Source: Candidatus Zipacnadum vermilionense (GTDB lineage: Bacteria > Armatimonadota > Zipacnadia > Zipacnadales > Zipacnadaceae). From it: a DNA stretch of 64,000 nt. Both the position numbers and the translations under genes were made by a program. Positions within the stretch are counted from its first letter, which is position 1, and each line of letters starts with the position of its first letter. Location: NCBI GenBank assembly GCA_029821755.1, contig JALGSV010000007.1:124001-188000 (forward strand), given 5' to 3'. Below, in pieces: positions 41,681-49,753 of this stretch. The notes under the pieces were generated by a model that searched no databases, was not told where the DNA came from, and worked only from the letters and a program-made list of their open reading frames with translations.

Positions 41681-42484
41681 GTGAAACTCGGAATGTTCGC
41701 GGATGAATTGTCGGCTACGCCGGGGCAGGCTTGTGAGATGGCGGCGCTGCATGGGGTCCACTGGCTGGAGTTCCGGATGTGGTACCGCCACCGGGCGCCA
41801 CAAGGGATGACGCAGGCGGATATGGACGCGGTGCGGCGAGAGGCCGATGGTTGGGGAGTGCGGTTCTCGTCCGTTTCGCCGGGGCTGCTGAAGATCGCCC
41901 CGGACGCGCCCGAGCGGGCCAGTCACACCGGCGACCTGCTGGACCAGAGCCTGGACCTGGCCGATACGCTGGGAGCCAAGGTGCTGGTGACCTTCACCCC
42001 CATCGTGCCGGAGGAGCAGCGGGGGCAGTGGGACGAGTGGCTGGTGGACGAACTGCGCACCATGGGCGAGCGGGCGCAAGCGCGGGGGATTATGGTGGCG
42101 GTGGAGAATGAGCCGGTGTGCGTGGGCTCCAGCGCGCCGCTGGTGGCGCAACTAGTGAAGCTGGTGGCGCACCCGGCGGTCAAGATGAACTGGGACCCCG
42201 GCAATGACGCCTCCTCCGGGCAGAGCACGGGGCCGGAGGCGTGGCCGGTGGTGGCGCCAGTGCTGGGGCATGTACATGTCAAGGACTACTACCAGGGCAA
42301 GCCGCAGGTGGCCGACCTGGGGGAGGGCTACTCGGACTGGCGCTGGATTCTGGCGAAGCTCAAAGAGATTGACTATCCCGGCTTCCTGATCCTAGAACCG
42401 CACAACGTGCCGCTGTTGGTGTCGGCAATGCGGGCGATCATGGTGCTGCGTAAGCGACTGGCTGAGGCGGGGGTGGAGTGGTAG
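41681..42484 (+). CDS. Sugar phosphate isomerase/epimerase (xylose isomerase-like TIM barrel)
   Basis: It encodes 267 residues. VKLGMFADELSATPGQACEM, WLEFRMWYRH, GAKVLVTFTPIVPEEQ, IMVAVENEPVC, VKMNWDPGND, LGHVHVKDYYQG and FLILEPHN follow the eight-strand AP-endonuclease-2 family barrel, with Glu, Asp, His and Glu metal ligands. It probably isomerises or epimerises a sugar. GTG at 41681 has GAGGAG 9 nt upstream. The stop is followed directly by the methyltransferase ATG. Confidence 0.85.
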   Translation: MKLGMFADELSATPGQACEMAALHGVHWLEFRMWYRHRAPQGMTQADMDAVRREADGWGVRFSSVSPGLLKIAPDAPERASHTGDLLDQSLDLADTLGAKVLVTFTPIVPEEQRGQWDEWLVDELRTMGERAQARGIMVAVENEPVCVGSSAPLVAQLVKLVAHPAVKMNWDPGNDASSGQSTGPEAWPVVAPVLGHVHVKDYYQGKPQVADLGEGYSDWRWILAKLKEIDYPGFLILEPHNVPLLVSAMRAIMVLRKRLAEAGVEW

Positions 42485-43285
42485 ATGTGGCTGCGAAGTC
42501 CTCGCCGGGGAGGGCGGACGGCGCCGGCGCCGCCGGAGCCGACCCGGCCCGGTCGCGGCGAGTTTGGGCGGGTGGCGGAGTGCTACGACGTGCTGATGGC
42601 GCGGGTGCCCTACCGGCGGTGGGTGGATTACGTCGAGCAACTGGTGGCAACACGCAAGGCCCAGCCGCGCCGGGTGCTGGATCTGGCCTGCGGGACGGGG
42701 AAGGTGGGGTCGGAAATGCGGCGGCGGGGGTATGTGGTGGTGGGCGCGGACCTGTCCGAGCAGATGACGCGGGGGTGCGCCCGGCAGCAGCCGGCCCTGC
42801 CGGTGGCGGTGATGGACGCGACCCGTCTGGGCCTACGGCCCCAGTCGCTGGACCTGGTGGTGTGCCTGTACGACAGCCTCAACTACGTGCTGGAGCCCGA
42901 AGGCCTGCGGGAGTGCTTCCGGCGGGTGCAGGAGGCGCTGGTCCCCGGGGGGCTGTTGATCTTTGACCTGAATACCACGCGGGCGCTGAAGGTGGGGCTG
43001 TTTACGCAGCGGGACCTGAGCCCGCTGGCGGCGGTGCAGTATCGCTGGGACGCGCATTGGGACGAGGTGGCGCAGACCTGCCGGGTGGACATGTGGTTCC
43101 GCTGTCGCGGTCCGGCGGGCGAGGAGGAGTTCACTGAGACGCACTACGAGCGAGCCTACGAGGAGGCGGAGGTGAAGGAGTGGCTGCACGAGGCGGGGTT
43201 CGCGTACGTGCAGAGCTATGACGCGTATACGCTGTACCCGGTGGGGGCGATGGCGGAGAGGATGTTCTTGGTGGGGCAGAGGTAG
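42485..43285 (+). CDS. Class I SAM-dependent methyltransferase
   Basis: It encodes 266 residues. The SAM-binding motif VLDLACGTGKVG is at about residues 64-75, followed by GADLSEQM, MDATRLGL, DLVVCLYDSLNYVL and LVPGGLLIFDLNT. The domain type is Methyltransf_25/11-like; the substrate is not evident. The first 25 residues are Arg/Pro-rich and the true start could be a little downstream. The ATG follows the isomerase stop with no gap, so the two form an operon. Confidence 0.85.
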   Translation: MWLRSPRRGGRTAPAPPEPTRPGRGEFGRVAECYDVLMARVPYRRWVDYVEQLVATRKAQPRRVLDLACGTGKVGSEMRRRGYVVVGADLSEQMTRGCARQQPALPVAVMDATRLGLRPQSLDLVVCLYDSLNYVLEPEGLRECFRRVQEALVPGGLLIFDLNTTRALKVGLFTQRDLSPLAAVQYRWDAHWDEVAQTCRVDMWFRCRGPAGEEEFTETHYERAYEEAEVKEWLHEAGFAYVQSYDAYTLYPVGAMAERMFLVGQR

Positions 43286-43289
43286 GGAG

Positions 43290-43348
43290 CCTCACCCCCT
43301 TGCCCCCTCTCCCTGCGCACGGGGACGTGCGCTTACGGGAGAGGGGGG
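43290..43348 (+). repeat. Class A repeat with GTGC/GCAC apical hairpin
   Basis: It starts 4 nt after the methyltransferase stop. The loop is CTGCGCACGGGGACGTGCGC instead of the common one. Confidence 0.85.
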
Positions 43349-43374
43349 ATTGAGACAGAAACAGGAGAACCTCT

Positions 43375-43815
43375 ATGTGGAAACCCGTGATAGCAATAGC
43401 GGCTGCCGTGATGGTGGCGGCGCTCTTGGGCTGTGGCCAGGGAGGGAAGGGGGCGGCGAAGACGCCGGAGGGGACGGCCAAAGCCTTCCTGGCGGCGGTG
43501 CAGGCGGGGGAGGCGGAGGGAGTGGCGGCGCTGTATGACTATGCAGAGGACGCCAAGCGCCAGAACGAGAATTGGGACGACATACCCAAGGGGCAGCAGG
43601 ACCTGATCCTCAAGGAGGAAGCCAAGCGGAACGCGGAGTCCCTGGAGGCGGGCATGACGCAGCTGGCGGCGCAGTGGGAGGACGCCAAGGTGGGGACGGC
43701 GCAGGTGAACGGTGAGACGGCCACGGTGACGGTAGATACGGCCCAAGGGAGCCAGACGCTCGAGCTGGTGCAGCGGGGGGACAAGTGGTACCTTGCGGGC
43801 GGAGTAGTGAGATAG
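43375..43815 (+). CDS. Small lipoprotein, DUF4878/NTF2-like
   Basis: The 146-residue product has a lipobox (VMVAALLGCGQ). The rest (TPEGTAKAFLAAVQAGEAEG, ATVTVDTAQGSQTLELVQRG, DKWYLAGGVVR) matches the pattern of DUF4878/NTF2-like lipoproteins: a helix carrying out a 'kafl.a...gd' motif and a final 'dgkWyl' strand. The role is unknown. AGGAGA precedes the ATG. A strong terminator follows. Confidence 0.8.
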   Translation: MWKPVIAIAAAVMVAALLGCGQGGKGAAKTPEGTAKAFLAAVQAGEAEGVAALYDYAEDAKRQNENWDDIPKGQQDLILKEEAKRNAESLEAGMTQLAAQWEDAKVGTAQVNGETATVTVDTAQGSQTLELVQRGDKWYLAGGVVR

Positions 43816-43856
43816 GCGCGCGGGGCGGGCCTGCCGGCTCGCCCACGCGGACAGTG

Positions 43857-43903
43857 CGACGGGCCGCGAGAAGCAGTTCGCAACGCGGCCCGTCGGTTCT
43901 TTG
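43857..43903 (+). terminator. Strong intrinsic terminator
   Basis: A perfect 12-bp stem CGACGGGCCGCG/CGCGGCCCGTCG is followed by GTTCTTT. It ends the isomerase-methyltransferase-lipoprotein unit. Confidence 0.85.
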
Positions 43904-44016
43904 TGGGTGGCAATTCGGGTGGGCCGGACGCTGCGCCTTGCTCGTGCCGAGCGGGACTCGCATGCGGCCCCCCGGGAGCGCATGTCTGACCCAAAAGATG
44001 GAAAGGACTCATCCTC

Positions 44017-45435
44017 ATGAAGATCGTGTTTTTCGGCGGCGGAGGACTGCGGACGCTGGGATTGTCGCGGCTCCTGCTGGAGACCGTACCCGGTCTGCAG
44101 GCCGGGGAGATTGCGCTGTATGACCTGGACTCGGCGCGGCTGGAAGCGATGGGGCGGATGATTCAGCGGTCGCCGGAGTTCGCCGCGGCGGACGCCAGGG
44201 TCACCTGGAGCACCAACCTTGACGAGGCCTTCCCCGGCGCTGATTTGGTCAGTTTCAGCCTGATGGCGCTGAGCGGTGAAGTTTTCGGGCTCAGCCAACT
44301 GGCCTGCAGGAAGCATGGCTTCATGGGCTCGGACCAGATCTCGCCCTCCGGAGCCTTCCTGGGCCTGGCGGGCGGCAAGATCGCCCTGGAGTGCGCCCGG
44401 GCCATGGAGAAGCACTGCCCCCAGGCGTGGCTCATCTTCCGCGCCAACCCGGTGCCGGTGCTGTCGGCGGTGGTGAACAACCATACGCGCATCCGGGCGC
44501 TGGGCATTTGCGACGGCTTCACCAACCACATGTCGGACCTGCCGCGGCTGACCGGGAGGGATGAGGTAGATGAGGGCTTCGAGGTGGACGTGGCCGGGAT
44601 CAACCACGGCAGCCTGATCCTGCGCGGTTCGTACCAGGGGGAGGACCTGTGGAGCTACCTGGATCGGTACCTCGGGCCCGGGTGGGAGCCGATGCACTTT
44701 GTAGTGGAGGACGACCCCGAGGGACAGCACGCCCCCTCGTCGGGGATGACCTACACCCAGGTCCAGGCGGCGTGGCTGGACTTCGCGCTGCGCCAGATGG
44801 TGACGATGTACCGCAAGCACGGGGTCACGGTCTTCTCCAACGAAGGCGACGGGACGGCCCACCTGCGCTACGAGGAGCAGACGGAGTGGAGCAAGCAGTG
44901 GGACCGGCAGGAGACGGAGGAGGACATCCTTACCGGGGCGCAGCGGGGCCGGGAGCGGCGGGCGAAGATGGACCGGGAGTTCCAGGAGCTGGCCACCGGG
45001 GAACTGCCGCCGGATTACTTCAAGCCGGCCCACCCCTGGGAGCGGGCGCAGATTACGGCGCGCATCGCCCGGGCGCTGGGCGGCGACGGGCCGCAGAAGA
45101 TCGTCAGCAGCTTCCCCAGCCGGGGAGCGGTGGAGGGTTTCAAGGACCGCACGGTGCTGGAGTACTCCCAGTGGCTGGGGCCGGAGGGCCTGCGGCCGGT
45201 GGAGAACCTCTACGTGCCGGATGTCTTCCACGGGACCCTCACCTCCCTGGCCACCCATCAGACCCTCCTGGGCGACGCCATCGCCACCGAGGACCCACGA
45301 GTACTTTACGAGGCCCTGTGGCCCTACCCCATCCAACAGAACACGAAGGCCTACTGGGCGCTGTGTGAGGACTTGCTGCGCATCTGCAAGGATGAGATAG
45401 CGGAGGGATTCCAGGGGGCGAAGGGGTACTTCTGA
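44017..45435 (+). CDS. Glycoside hydrolase family 4 (6-phospho-glucosidase/alpha-galactosidase-like)
   Basis: It encodes 472 residues. GH4 enzymes use NAD+ and Mn2+ and an oxidation-elimination mechanism. The NAD motif (KIVFFGGGGLRT), the substrate segment DQISPSGAFLGLAGG, the N-P-V motif (FRANPVPVLS), the metal cysteine in GICDGFTNH and AGINHGSLI with its catalytic-region His are all present. Length fits the family. It lies in a sugar-metabolism neighbourhood. Substrate and anomer preference cannot be told from sequence here. Confidence 0.88.
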   Translation: MKIVFFGGGGLRTLGLSRLLLETVPGLQAGEIALYDLDSARLEAMGRMIQRSPEFAAADARVTWSTNLDEAFPGADLVSFSLMALSGEVFGLSQLACRKHGFMGSDQISPSGAFLGLAGGKIALECARAMEKHCPQAWLIFRANPVPVLSAVVNNHTRIRALGICDGFTNHMSDLPRLTGRDEVDEGFEVDVAGINHGSLILRGSYQGEDLWSYLDRYLGPGWEPMHFVVEDDPEGQHAPSSGMTYTQVQAAWLDFALRQMVTMYRKHGVTVFSNEGDGTAHLRYEEQTEWSKQWDRQETEEDILTGAQRGRERRAKMDREFQELATGELPPDYFKPAHPWERAQITARIARALGGDGPQKIVSSFPSRGAVEGFKDRTVLEYSQWLGPEGLRPVENLYVPDVFHGTLTSLATHQTLLGDAIATEDPRVLYEALWPYPIQQNTKAYWALCEDLLRICKDEIAEGFQGAKGYF

Positions 45436-45490
45436 GAAGCGGTGAGCGGAACGGCGGGCGGGGCGGGGGAGAAAAAGTGCCAGGGGGGCA

Positions 45491-45520
45491 TTTCCCCCGT
45501 GGGCCGTGCTGTGGTATAAT
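45491..45520 (+). promoter_or_regulatory. Promoter candidate with perfect -10
   Basis: TATAAT at 45515-45520 is preceded 18 nt upstream by TTTCCC, a poor -35. It lies about 90 nt before the GTG of the secreted protein at 45608. Confidence 0.4.
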
Positions 45521-45607
45521 CGCGACGTGGTGGTAGGCCGCTGGTATTGCCAGCGCGGGTCAGAGCATTCTCCGGTCGGAGGCGTCTTTCGGCAGGGAGG
45601 GATTACC

Positions 45608-46420
45608 GTGTCCAAAGCCCTTTTCGCAGTAGTGGTCGTAGCCCTGGTGGGCCTGCTGGTCGGGCCGGTGTCGGCAGTGCAGATGACGGTTATGCAGGGC
45701 ACACTGCCGGTCATCATCCAGTCGGCGGCAGGAGTGCTGCCCCTTGACCAGGGGGTGGCGGTCCGCGACCAGGTCATGGTCAAGACCGAGGCCCCCGCGA
45801 ATTCGACCACTGTGATTTCCCTGGATGGTGCGCCGCTGCTAATCAGCAACGATCCGCGCCCCACCTTGCGCCTGGATACCACCAAGTTGGCCGAGGGCGA
45901 ACACCGCCTGAAGGTGGACGCGACCGGCCTAGATGGGACCAAGCTGGCCAGCGCTACCGACTTGGTGCTCAACGTCGCCAACCTCCCCGGCGCCCTGCAC
46001 GCGCAGATCGGCGCCACCATCGCCGCCCCCGCGCCGCCCTTCATGATGCTGTACCGCAAGTACATCCCCCGCGAGGTGGTCTGGTTCAACGGGCGCGAGG
46101 GGGACCTGGAGAAGCACGGCTTCCGCAAGAGCGGGCAGATCTACCTCACCGCCGTGGATCTGTTTCGCCACATCGGCGGGACGATCGTGTGGGGGCCGAC
46201 GCAGAACTGGATCGAGCTGCACCGCAACGACATCACCGTGCGCATCATCCCCGGCAGCGTCACCTGCGTAGTCAACGGCACCGCGCAGAACCTGGTCGGG
46301 CCGTGCGTGCGCAAGGCCAACCGGACCTACGTGCCGGTGGAGTCGCTCTGCTCGGTGCTGGGCCTGCCCTCGGCCTGGAACGACGAGGAGCAGCGGCTAT
46401 ATGTGACGTTCCGCCGGTAG
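45608..46420 (+). CDS. Secreted protein with copper-amine-oxidase-like stalk domain
   Basis: The 270-residue product has a signal peptide (ALFAVVVVALVGLLVGPVSA). The first half is an Ig-like strand region (PTLRLDTTKLAEGEHRLKVD). The second half (GQIYLTAVDLFRHIGGTIVW, NWIELHRNDITVRIIPGS, CVRKANRTYVPVESLCSVLG and the final LYVTFRR) is a Cu_amine_oxidN1/stalk domain, usually a cell-envelope binding module. GTG at 45608 follows GGCAGGGAGGG. No enzymatic domain is seen. Confidence 0.82.
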   Translation: MSKALFAVVVVALVGLLVGPVSAVQMTVMQGTLPVIIQSAAGVLPLDQGVAVRDQVMVKTEAPANSTTVISLDGAPLLISNDPRPTLRLDTTKLAEGEHRLKVDATGLDGTKLASATDLVLNVANLPGALHAQIGATIAAPAPPFMMLYRKYIPREVVWFNGREGDLEKHGFRKSGQIYLTAVDLFRHIGGTIVWGPTQNWIELHRNDITVRIIPGSVTCVVNGTAQNLVGPCVRKANRTYVPVESLCSVLGLPSAWNDEEQRLYVTFRR

Positions 46421-46591
46421 AGAGCAGTAAGCTGAACTGCGCTCGCGGTGCGGGCGCTTAGCTGAACGGCCGCTGAACGACCGCTGAACGGCAGGGAGCC
46501 CGTGCATTGCCGTCGTGGCGTTGAGCGGCCGTTGTGCTGAGGTTCAGCCCAGCGCCGGCCGCACCGGCCGCAGGCGCTGGCCGTTTCCCCC

Positions 46592-47290
46592 ATGATTGAC
46601 CTTCACTGTCACATCCTGCCGGGGGTGGATGACGGGCCGCGGGAGTTGGAGGAGTCGCTGGCCATGGCCCGGCTGGCAGCGGCGGATGGTATTCGCATCG
46701 TCGTGGCTACCCCCCACCTGGTTCCCCACGCTTTCGCCGATCATCCCTGGATTGAGGAATCGGTGACGCGTCTCAACGCGGCCTGCCGGGAGGAGGGCTT
46801 GCCGCTGCAGATTCTGCCGGGAGCGGAGGTGGTGGCGGCGCCGGAGGTACTACAGCACCTGGCCGCTCTGCCGCGCCTGGGAGCCGGGGGGTACGTACTG
46901 CTGGAGCCGCCGTTGGTGGGATTGCCCAACTATCTGGAGGAGCTGGTCTTCGGACTGCAATTGAGTGGGGCGGAGGTGGTACTGGCGCATCCGGAGCGGA
47001 CACAGATAATGCGGGTCAAGCCGGAGGTATTCTCGCGGCTGGCGGAGCGGGGCTGCGTACTCCAGATCAACGTCGCCAGTCTGACGGGCGGGGCGGGGCG
47101 CGTGACCCGGCGGCTGGCGCAGGGGCTGGTGCGTGACTTCCCTGCGTGTGTCCTGGCCACCGATGCCCACGACGCATTGCACCGGCCGCCGCTGCTGGCG
47201 CGAGCGGCAACGGCACTGCGGAAGTTGGGCGGCGAGGCGAGATTCCGGGAGATGACGGTGGAGCGGCCGGGGCGGGTGGTGGGAAAGTAG
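46592..47290 (+). CDS. CpsB/YwqE-type tyrosine phosphatase (PHP domain)
   Basis: It encodes 232 residues. The metal motif MIDLHCHILPGVDDGP (H5, H7, D13, D14), VVATPHLVPHAF, PGAEVVAAPE, VLAHPERTQI and ATDAHDALHRPP fit bacterial PHP-family protein-tyrosine phosphatases that control capsule or exopolysaccharide export through a BY-kinase. No kinase or polysaccharide locus lies beside it. The ATG at 46592 has no good ribosome site, but it starts exactly at the conserved motif. Confidence 0.88.
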   Translation: MIDLHCHILPGVDDGPRELEESLAMARLAAADGIRIVVATPHLVPHAFADHPWIEESVTRLNAACREEGLPLQILPGAEVVAAPEVLQHLAALPRLGAGGYVLLEPPLVGLPNYLEELVFGLQLSGAEVVLAHPERTQIMRVKPEVFSRLAERGCVLQINVASLTGGAGRVTRRLAQGLVRDFPACVLATDAHDALHRPPLLARAATALRKLGGEARFREMTVERPGRVVGK

Positions 47291-47316
47291 GGAAGCGCAG
47301 GGCGGAGGGGCTTGGC

Positions 47317-47390
47317 CCTGCGCAGGAAAAAGGGGACAGGTACGGTTTCCGCCGCAGGAAATCGCGCCTGTCCCCTTTTTCCTGCGCAGG
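47317..47390. repeat. 24-bp-arm inverted repeat with A/T tracts
   Basis: Perfect arms run from CCTGCGCAGGAAAAAGGGG at the left to CCCCTTTTTCCTGCGCAGG at the right, each continuing through GACAGG/CCTGTC. A partial inner hairpin (GGTTTCC/GGAAA) is in the loop. The AAAAA and TTTTT tracts could also make it a bidirectional terminator. Confidence 0.85.
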
Positions 47391-47479
47391 AAGGCGCACG
47401 GTGCCCGAGGAATAGCCTTCCACCCGGCATTTGCGACTTGCCGATACCCGCCTGCGACTAGCCAAGGAGGCTCTTTCCC

Positions 47480-48538
47480 ATGACTTCTAAAGAACGGATT
47501 GCTCTGGCCCTGCAGCTTAAGGAGGCCGACCGCGTCGCCATTTCCGACGGGCCCTGGGAGACGACGGTTGAACGCTGGCATAAGGAGGGCCTGCCGGAAG
47601 GGGTGAGCCCGACGGAGTACTTCGGGTATGAGATGGCTTCCACCGGAGCCAACCTGTCCATGCGGGTGCCCTACGCGGTAGTCGAGGAGACCGAGGAGTA
47701 CACCATCACCACCGGGGGGGACGGGCAGACACTCAAGAACTGGAAGCACTCCACTTCCACGCCGGAGTACTCTGACTTCATGATCAAGACCCGCGCGGAC
47801 TGGGAAGAGCACAAGCACCTCCTGGAGTGGGACTCCAGCCGCATTGACGTGGAGGCCTCGCGGACGGCCCAGGCGGACGCCGAGGCCAAGGGGCTGTGGT
47901 TCTCCTGCAACGCCATCTTCGGCTATGATCGGGTGCAAGGGCTGATCGGCTCCGAGCGGCTGCTGATGGCGATGGCGGAGGACCCCGAGTGGGTGCAGGA
48001 CATGTTCGACACAGTGGCGGAGTTGGCGTGCACCGCGCTGGACGAAATGGTCGGGCTGGGTTTTCAGTTCGACGGCTGTTTCGTGTATGACGACATGGGC
48101 TACCGCAACGCCACCCTGTTCTCGCCAGCGATGTTCCGGCGGTTCGAGCTCCCCAACCACCAGCGGATCTACGGCTGCGGCTGGGCGCACGACCTACCTT
48201 GCATCCTGCACAGCTGCGGCAATGTCAACGCCTTCGTGCCGGAGCTGATCGAGGCGGGGCTGGCCTGCCTGCAGCCGCTGGAGGTCAAGGCGCAGATGGA
48301 CTTGGTGCAGCTCAAGCGGGACTTCGGCGACAAACTGGCCTTCATGGGCGGGATCGATGTGCGCAAGATGGCAATGGCCGACCCGAAATTCATCGAGGAG
48401 GAGATCGCTACCAAGATCGGCGCGGCCAAGGTAGGGGGCGGGTACATCTACCACAGCGACCACTCGGTGCCCGATAACGTGAGTTTTGAGCAGTATGTAA
48501 ACGTGATGAAGTTGGTGGAGAAGTACGGTAGGTACTAG
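47480..48538 (+). CDS. URO-D superfamily protein (methyltransferase-like), copy 1
   Basis: The 352-residue TIM barrel is of the uroporphyrinogen decarboxylase/MtaA-CmuA superfamily. The C-terminal metal-type motif LHSCGN has H244 and C246; FMGGIDVRKM and HSDHSVPDNVSFEQY follow. True HemE residues for porphyrin binding are not obvious, so it is more likely a methyltransferase-like or uncharacterised relative. No corrinoid protein is nearby. AAGGAGG precedes the ATG. It is 64 nt before stop-start spacing of a close paralogue (next gene), which shares long segments (DWEEHK, FDGCFxYDDMGYR, LQPLEVKA). Confidence 0.87.
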   Translation: MTSKERIALALQLKEADRVAISDGPWETTVERWHKEGLPEGVSPTEYFGYEMASTGANLSMRVPYAVVEETEEYTITTGGDGQTLKNWKHSTSTPEYSDFMIKTRADWEEHKHLLEWDSSRIDVEASRTAQADAEAKGLWFSCNAIFGYDRVQGLIGSERLLMAMAEDPEWVQDMFDTVAELACTALDEMVGLGFQFDGCFVYDDMGYRNATLFSPAMFRRFELPNHQRIYGCGWAHDLPCILHSCGNVNAFVPELIEAGLACLQPLEVKAQMDLVQLKRDFGDKLAFMGGIDVRKMAMADPKFIEEEIATKIGAAKVGGGYIYHSDHSVPDNVSFEQYVNVMKLVEKYGRY

Positions 48539-48539
48539 A

Positions 48540-48602
48540 CCTCACCCCCCGGCTCCCTCTCCCCGCGCGCTTCGCTCCGCTCAGCGCTGGGGAGAGGGAG
48601 AG
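48540..48602 (+). repeat. Class A repeat with GCGC-rich apical hairpin
   Basis: It starts one base after the stop of the first URO-D gene. The apical part is CGCGCTTCGCTCCGCTCAGC. It separates two tandem paralogues. Confidence 0.85.
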
Positions 48603-48629
48603 TAGGTAGAGATAGGACGGTTCCCCCTA

Positions 48630-49688
48630 ATGACTTCCCAGGAACGCATCAATCTCGCTCTCGACCATCGCGAAGCCGACCGGGTGGCTATTCAGGACGC
48701 GCCGTGGTCGACTACCATCGAGCGCTGGCAGCGGGAGGGGCTGCCCGAGGGTGTCTCGCCGGTGGAGCACTTTGGGTTTGAGCTGGCGGGGTACTGGCCG
48801 GATCTGACCACGCGGTTCCCTGACGAGATAATCGAGGAGACTGACGAATACTTCCTGATGCGCAACAACTGGGGGGCGCTGGTCAAGAACTGGAAGCATC
48901 AAACCTCGGTGCCGCACATGACCGGGTTCACCATCCAGACGCGGAAGGACTGGGAGGAGCACAAGCACCGGATGGTGTGGGACTCGGGGCGGGTGAACTG
49001 GGAGGAAGCGGCGCGGGTGCGGGACCAGGCGCGAGCGCAGGGGAAGTGGTTCCACTTCACGGGGGCCTTCGGCTACAACTGGCTCATCCTCCTCGTCGGC
49101 GACGAGAACCTGCTGATGGCAATGGCCTCCGAGCCGGAGTGGGCGCAGGATATGTACGATACCTGCGGGCAACTGCTTTGCGACGCCTTGGAGGACATGG
49201 TCGGCCACGGCTTTGAGTTCGACGGCTGCTTCATCTACGACGACATGGGCTACCGGGGCGGGCCGCTGTTCTCGCCGGCGATGTTCCGCAAGTACGAGTT
49301 CCCCAACCACCAGCGCTTCTACCAGTTGGCCCAGGCGTACGGCCTCAAGACCATCCTGCACAGTTGCGGCAACGTGACGGCGCTGGTGCCGGGGCTGATC
49401 GAGGCGGGGCTCTCCGGCCTGCAGCCGCTGGAGGTCAAGGCGGGGATGGACCTGCTGCAGCTCAAGCGGGACTATGGCGAGGTCCTGTCCTTCATGGGCG
49501 GGATCGACGCGCGAAAGATGGCGCACCCCGAACCGGCGGTGATCGAGGCAGAGATCGCGACGAAGGTGACGGCCGCAAAGCGGGGCGGCGGGTATATCTT
49601 CCACTCGGATCACTCGATCCCGGATGACGTGAGCTTCGCGCAGTATTCGCGCGTGGTGGAGTTGGCGAGGAAGTACGGGGCGTACTAG
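48630..49688 (+). CDS. URO-D superfamily protein (methyltransferase-like), copy 2
   Basis: The 352 residues are the same length as copy 1 and collinear with it. LHSCGN is again at H244/C246, and FMGGIDARKM and HSDHSIPDDVSFAQY are conserved. The N-terminal thirds differ most (ITTGGDG versus LMRNNWGA), which may reflect substrate specificity. The ribosome site is weak (TAGGACGG). The following Gfo/Idh dehydrogenase suggests a role in breakdown of a modified (perhaps methoxylated) sugar or aromatic; this is inference. Confidence 0.87.
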   Translation: MTSQERINLALDHREADRVAIQDAPWSTTIERWQREGLPEGVSPVEHFGFELAGYWPDLTTRFPDEIIEETDEYFLMRNNWGALVKNWKHQTSVPHMTGFTIQTRKDWEEHKHRMVWDSGRVNWEEAARVRDQARAQGKWFHFTGAFGYNWLILLVGDENLLMAMASEPEWAQDMYDTCGQLLCDALEDMVGHGFEFDGCFIYDDMGYRGGPLFSPAMFRKYEFPNHQRFYQLAQAYGLKTILHSCGNVTALVPGLIEAGLSGLQPLEVKAGMDLLQLKRDYGEVLSFMGGIDARKMAHPEPAVIEAEIATKVTAAKRGGGYIFHSDHSIPDDVSFAQYSRVVELARKYGAY

Positions 49689-49705
49689 CCCTCCGAACAG
49701 CAGAG

Positions 49706-49730
49706 CGACGGGCGAGACGCCCGCCGTAGC
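49706..49730 (+). repeat. GACGGGCGAGACGCCCGC hairpin
   Basis: A single hairpin ends CGTAGCG, 24 nt before the dehydrogenase start. Confidence 0.7.
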
Positions 49731-49753
49731 GAGAACGGACGGAGCACCAACTG

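Noticed and set aside
43333-46128. 931-codon open frame on the minus strand
   Set aside because: It lies antisense to the lipoprotein, GH4 and stalk-domain genes, which have clear family motifs. The frame is open only because of GC-biased codons opposite.
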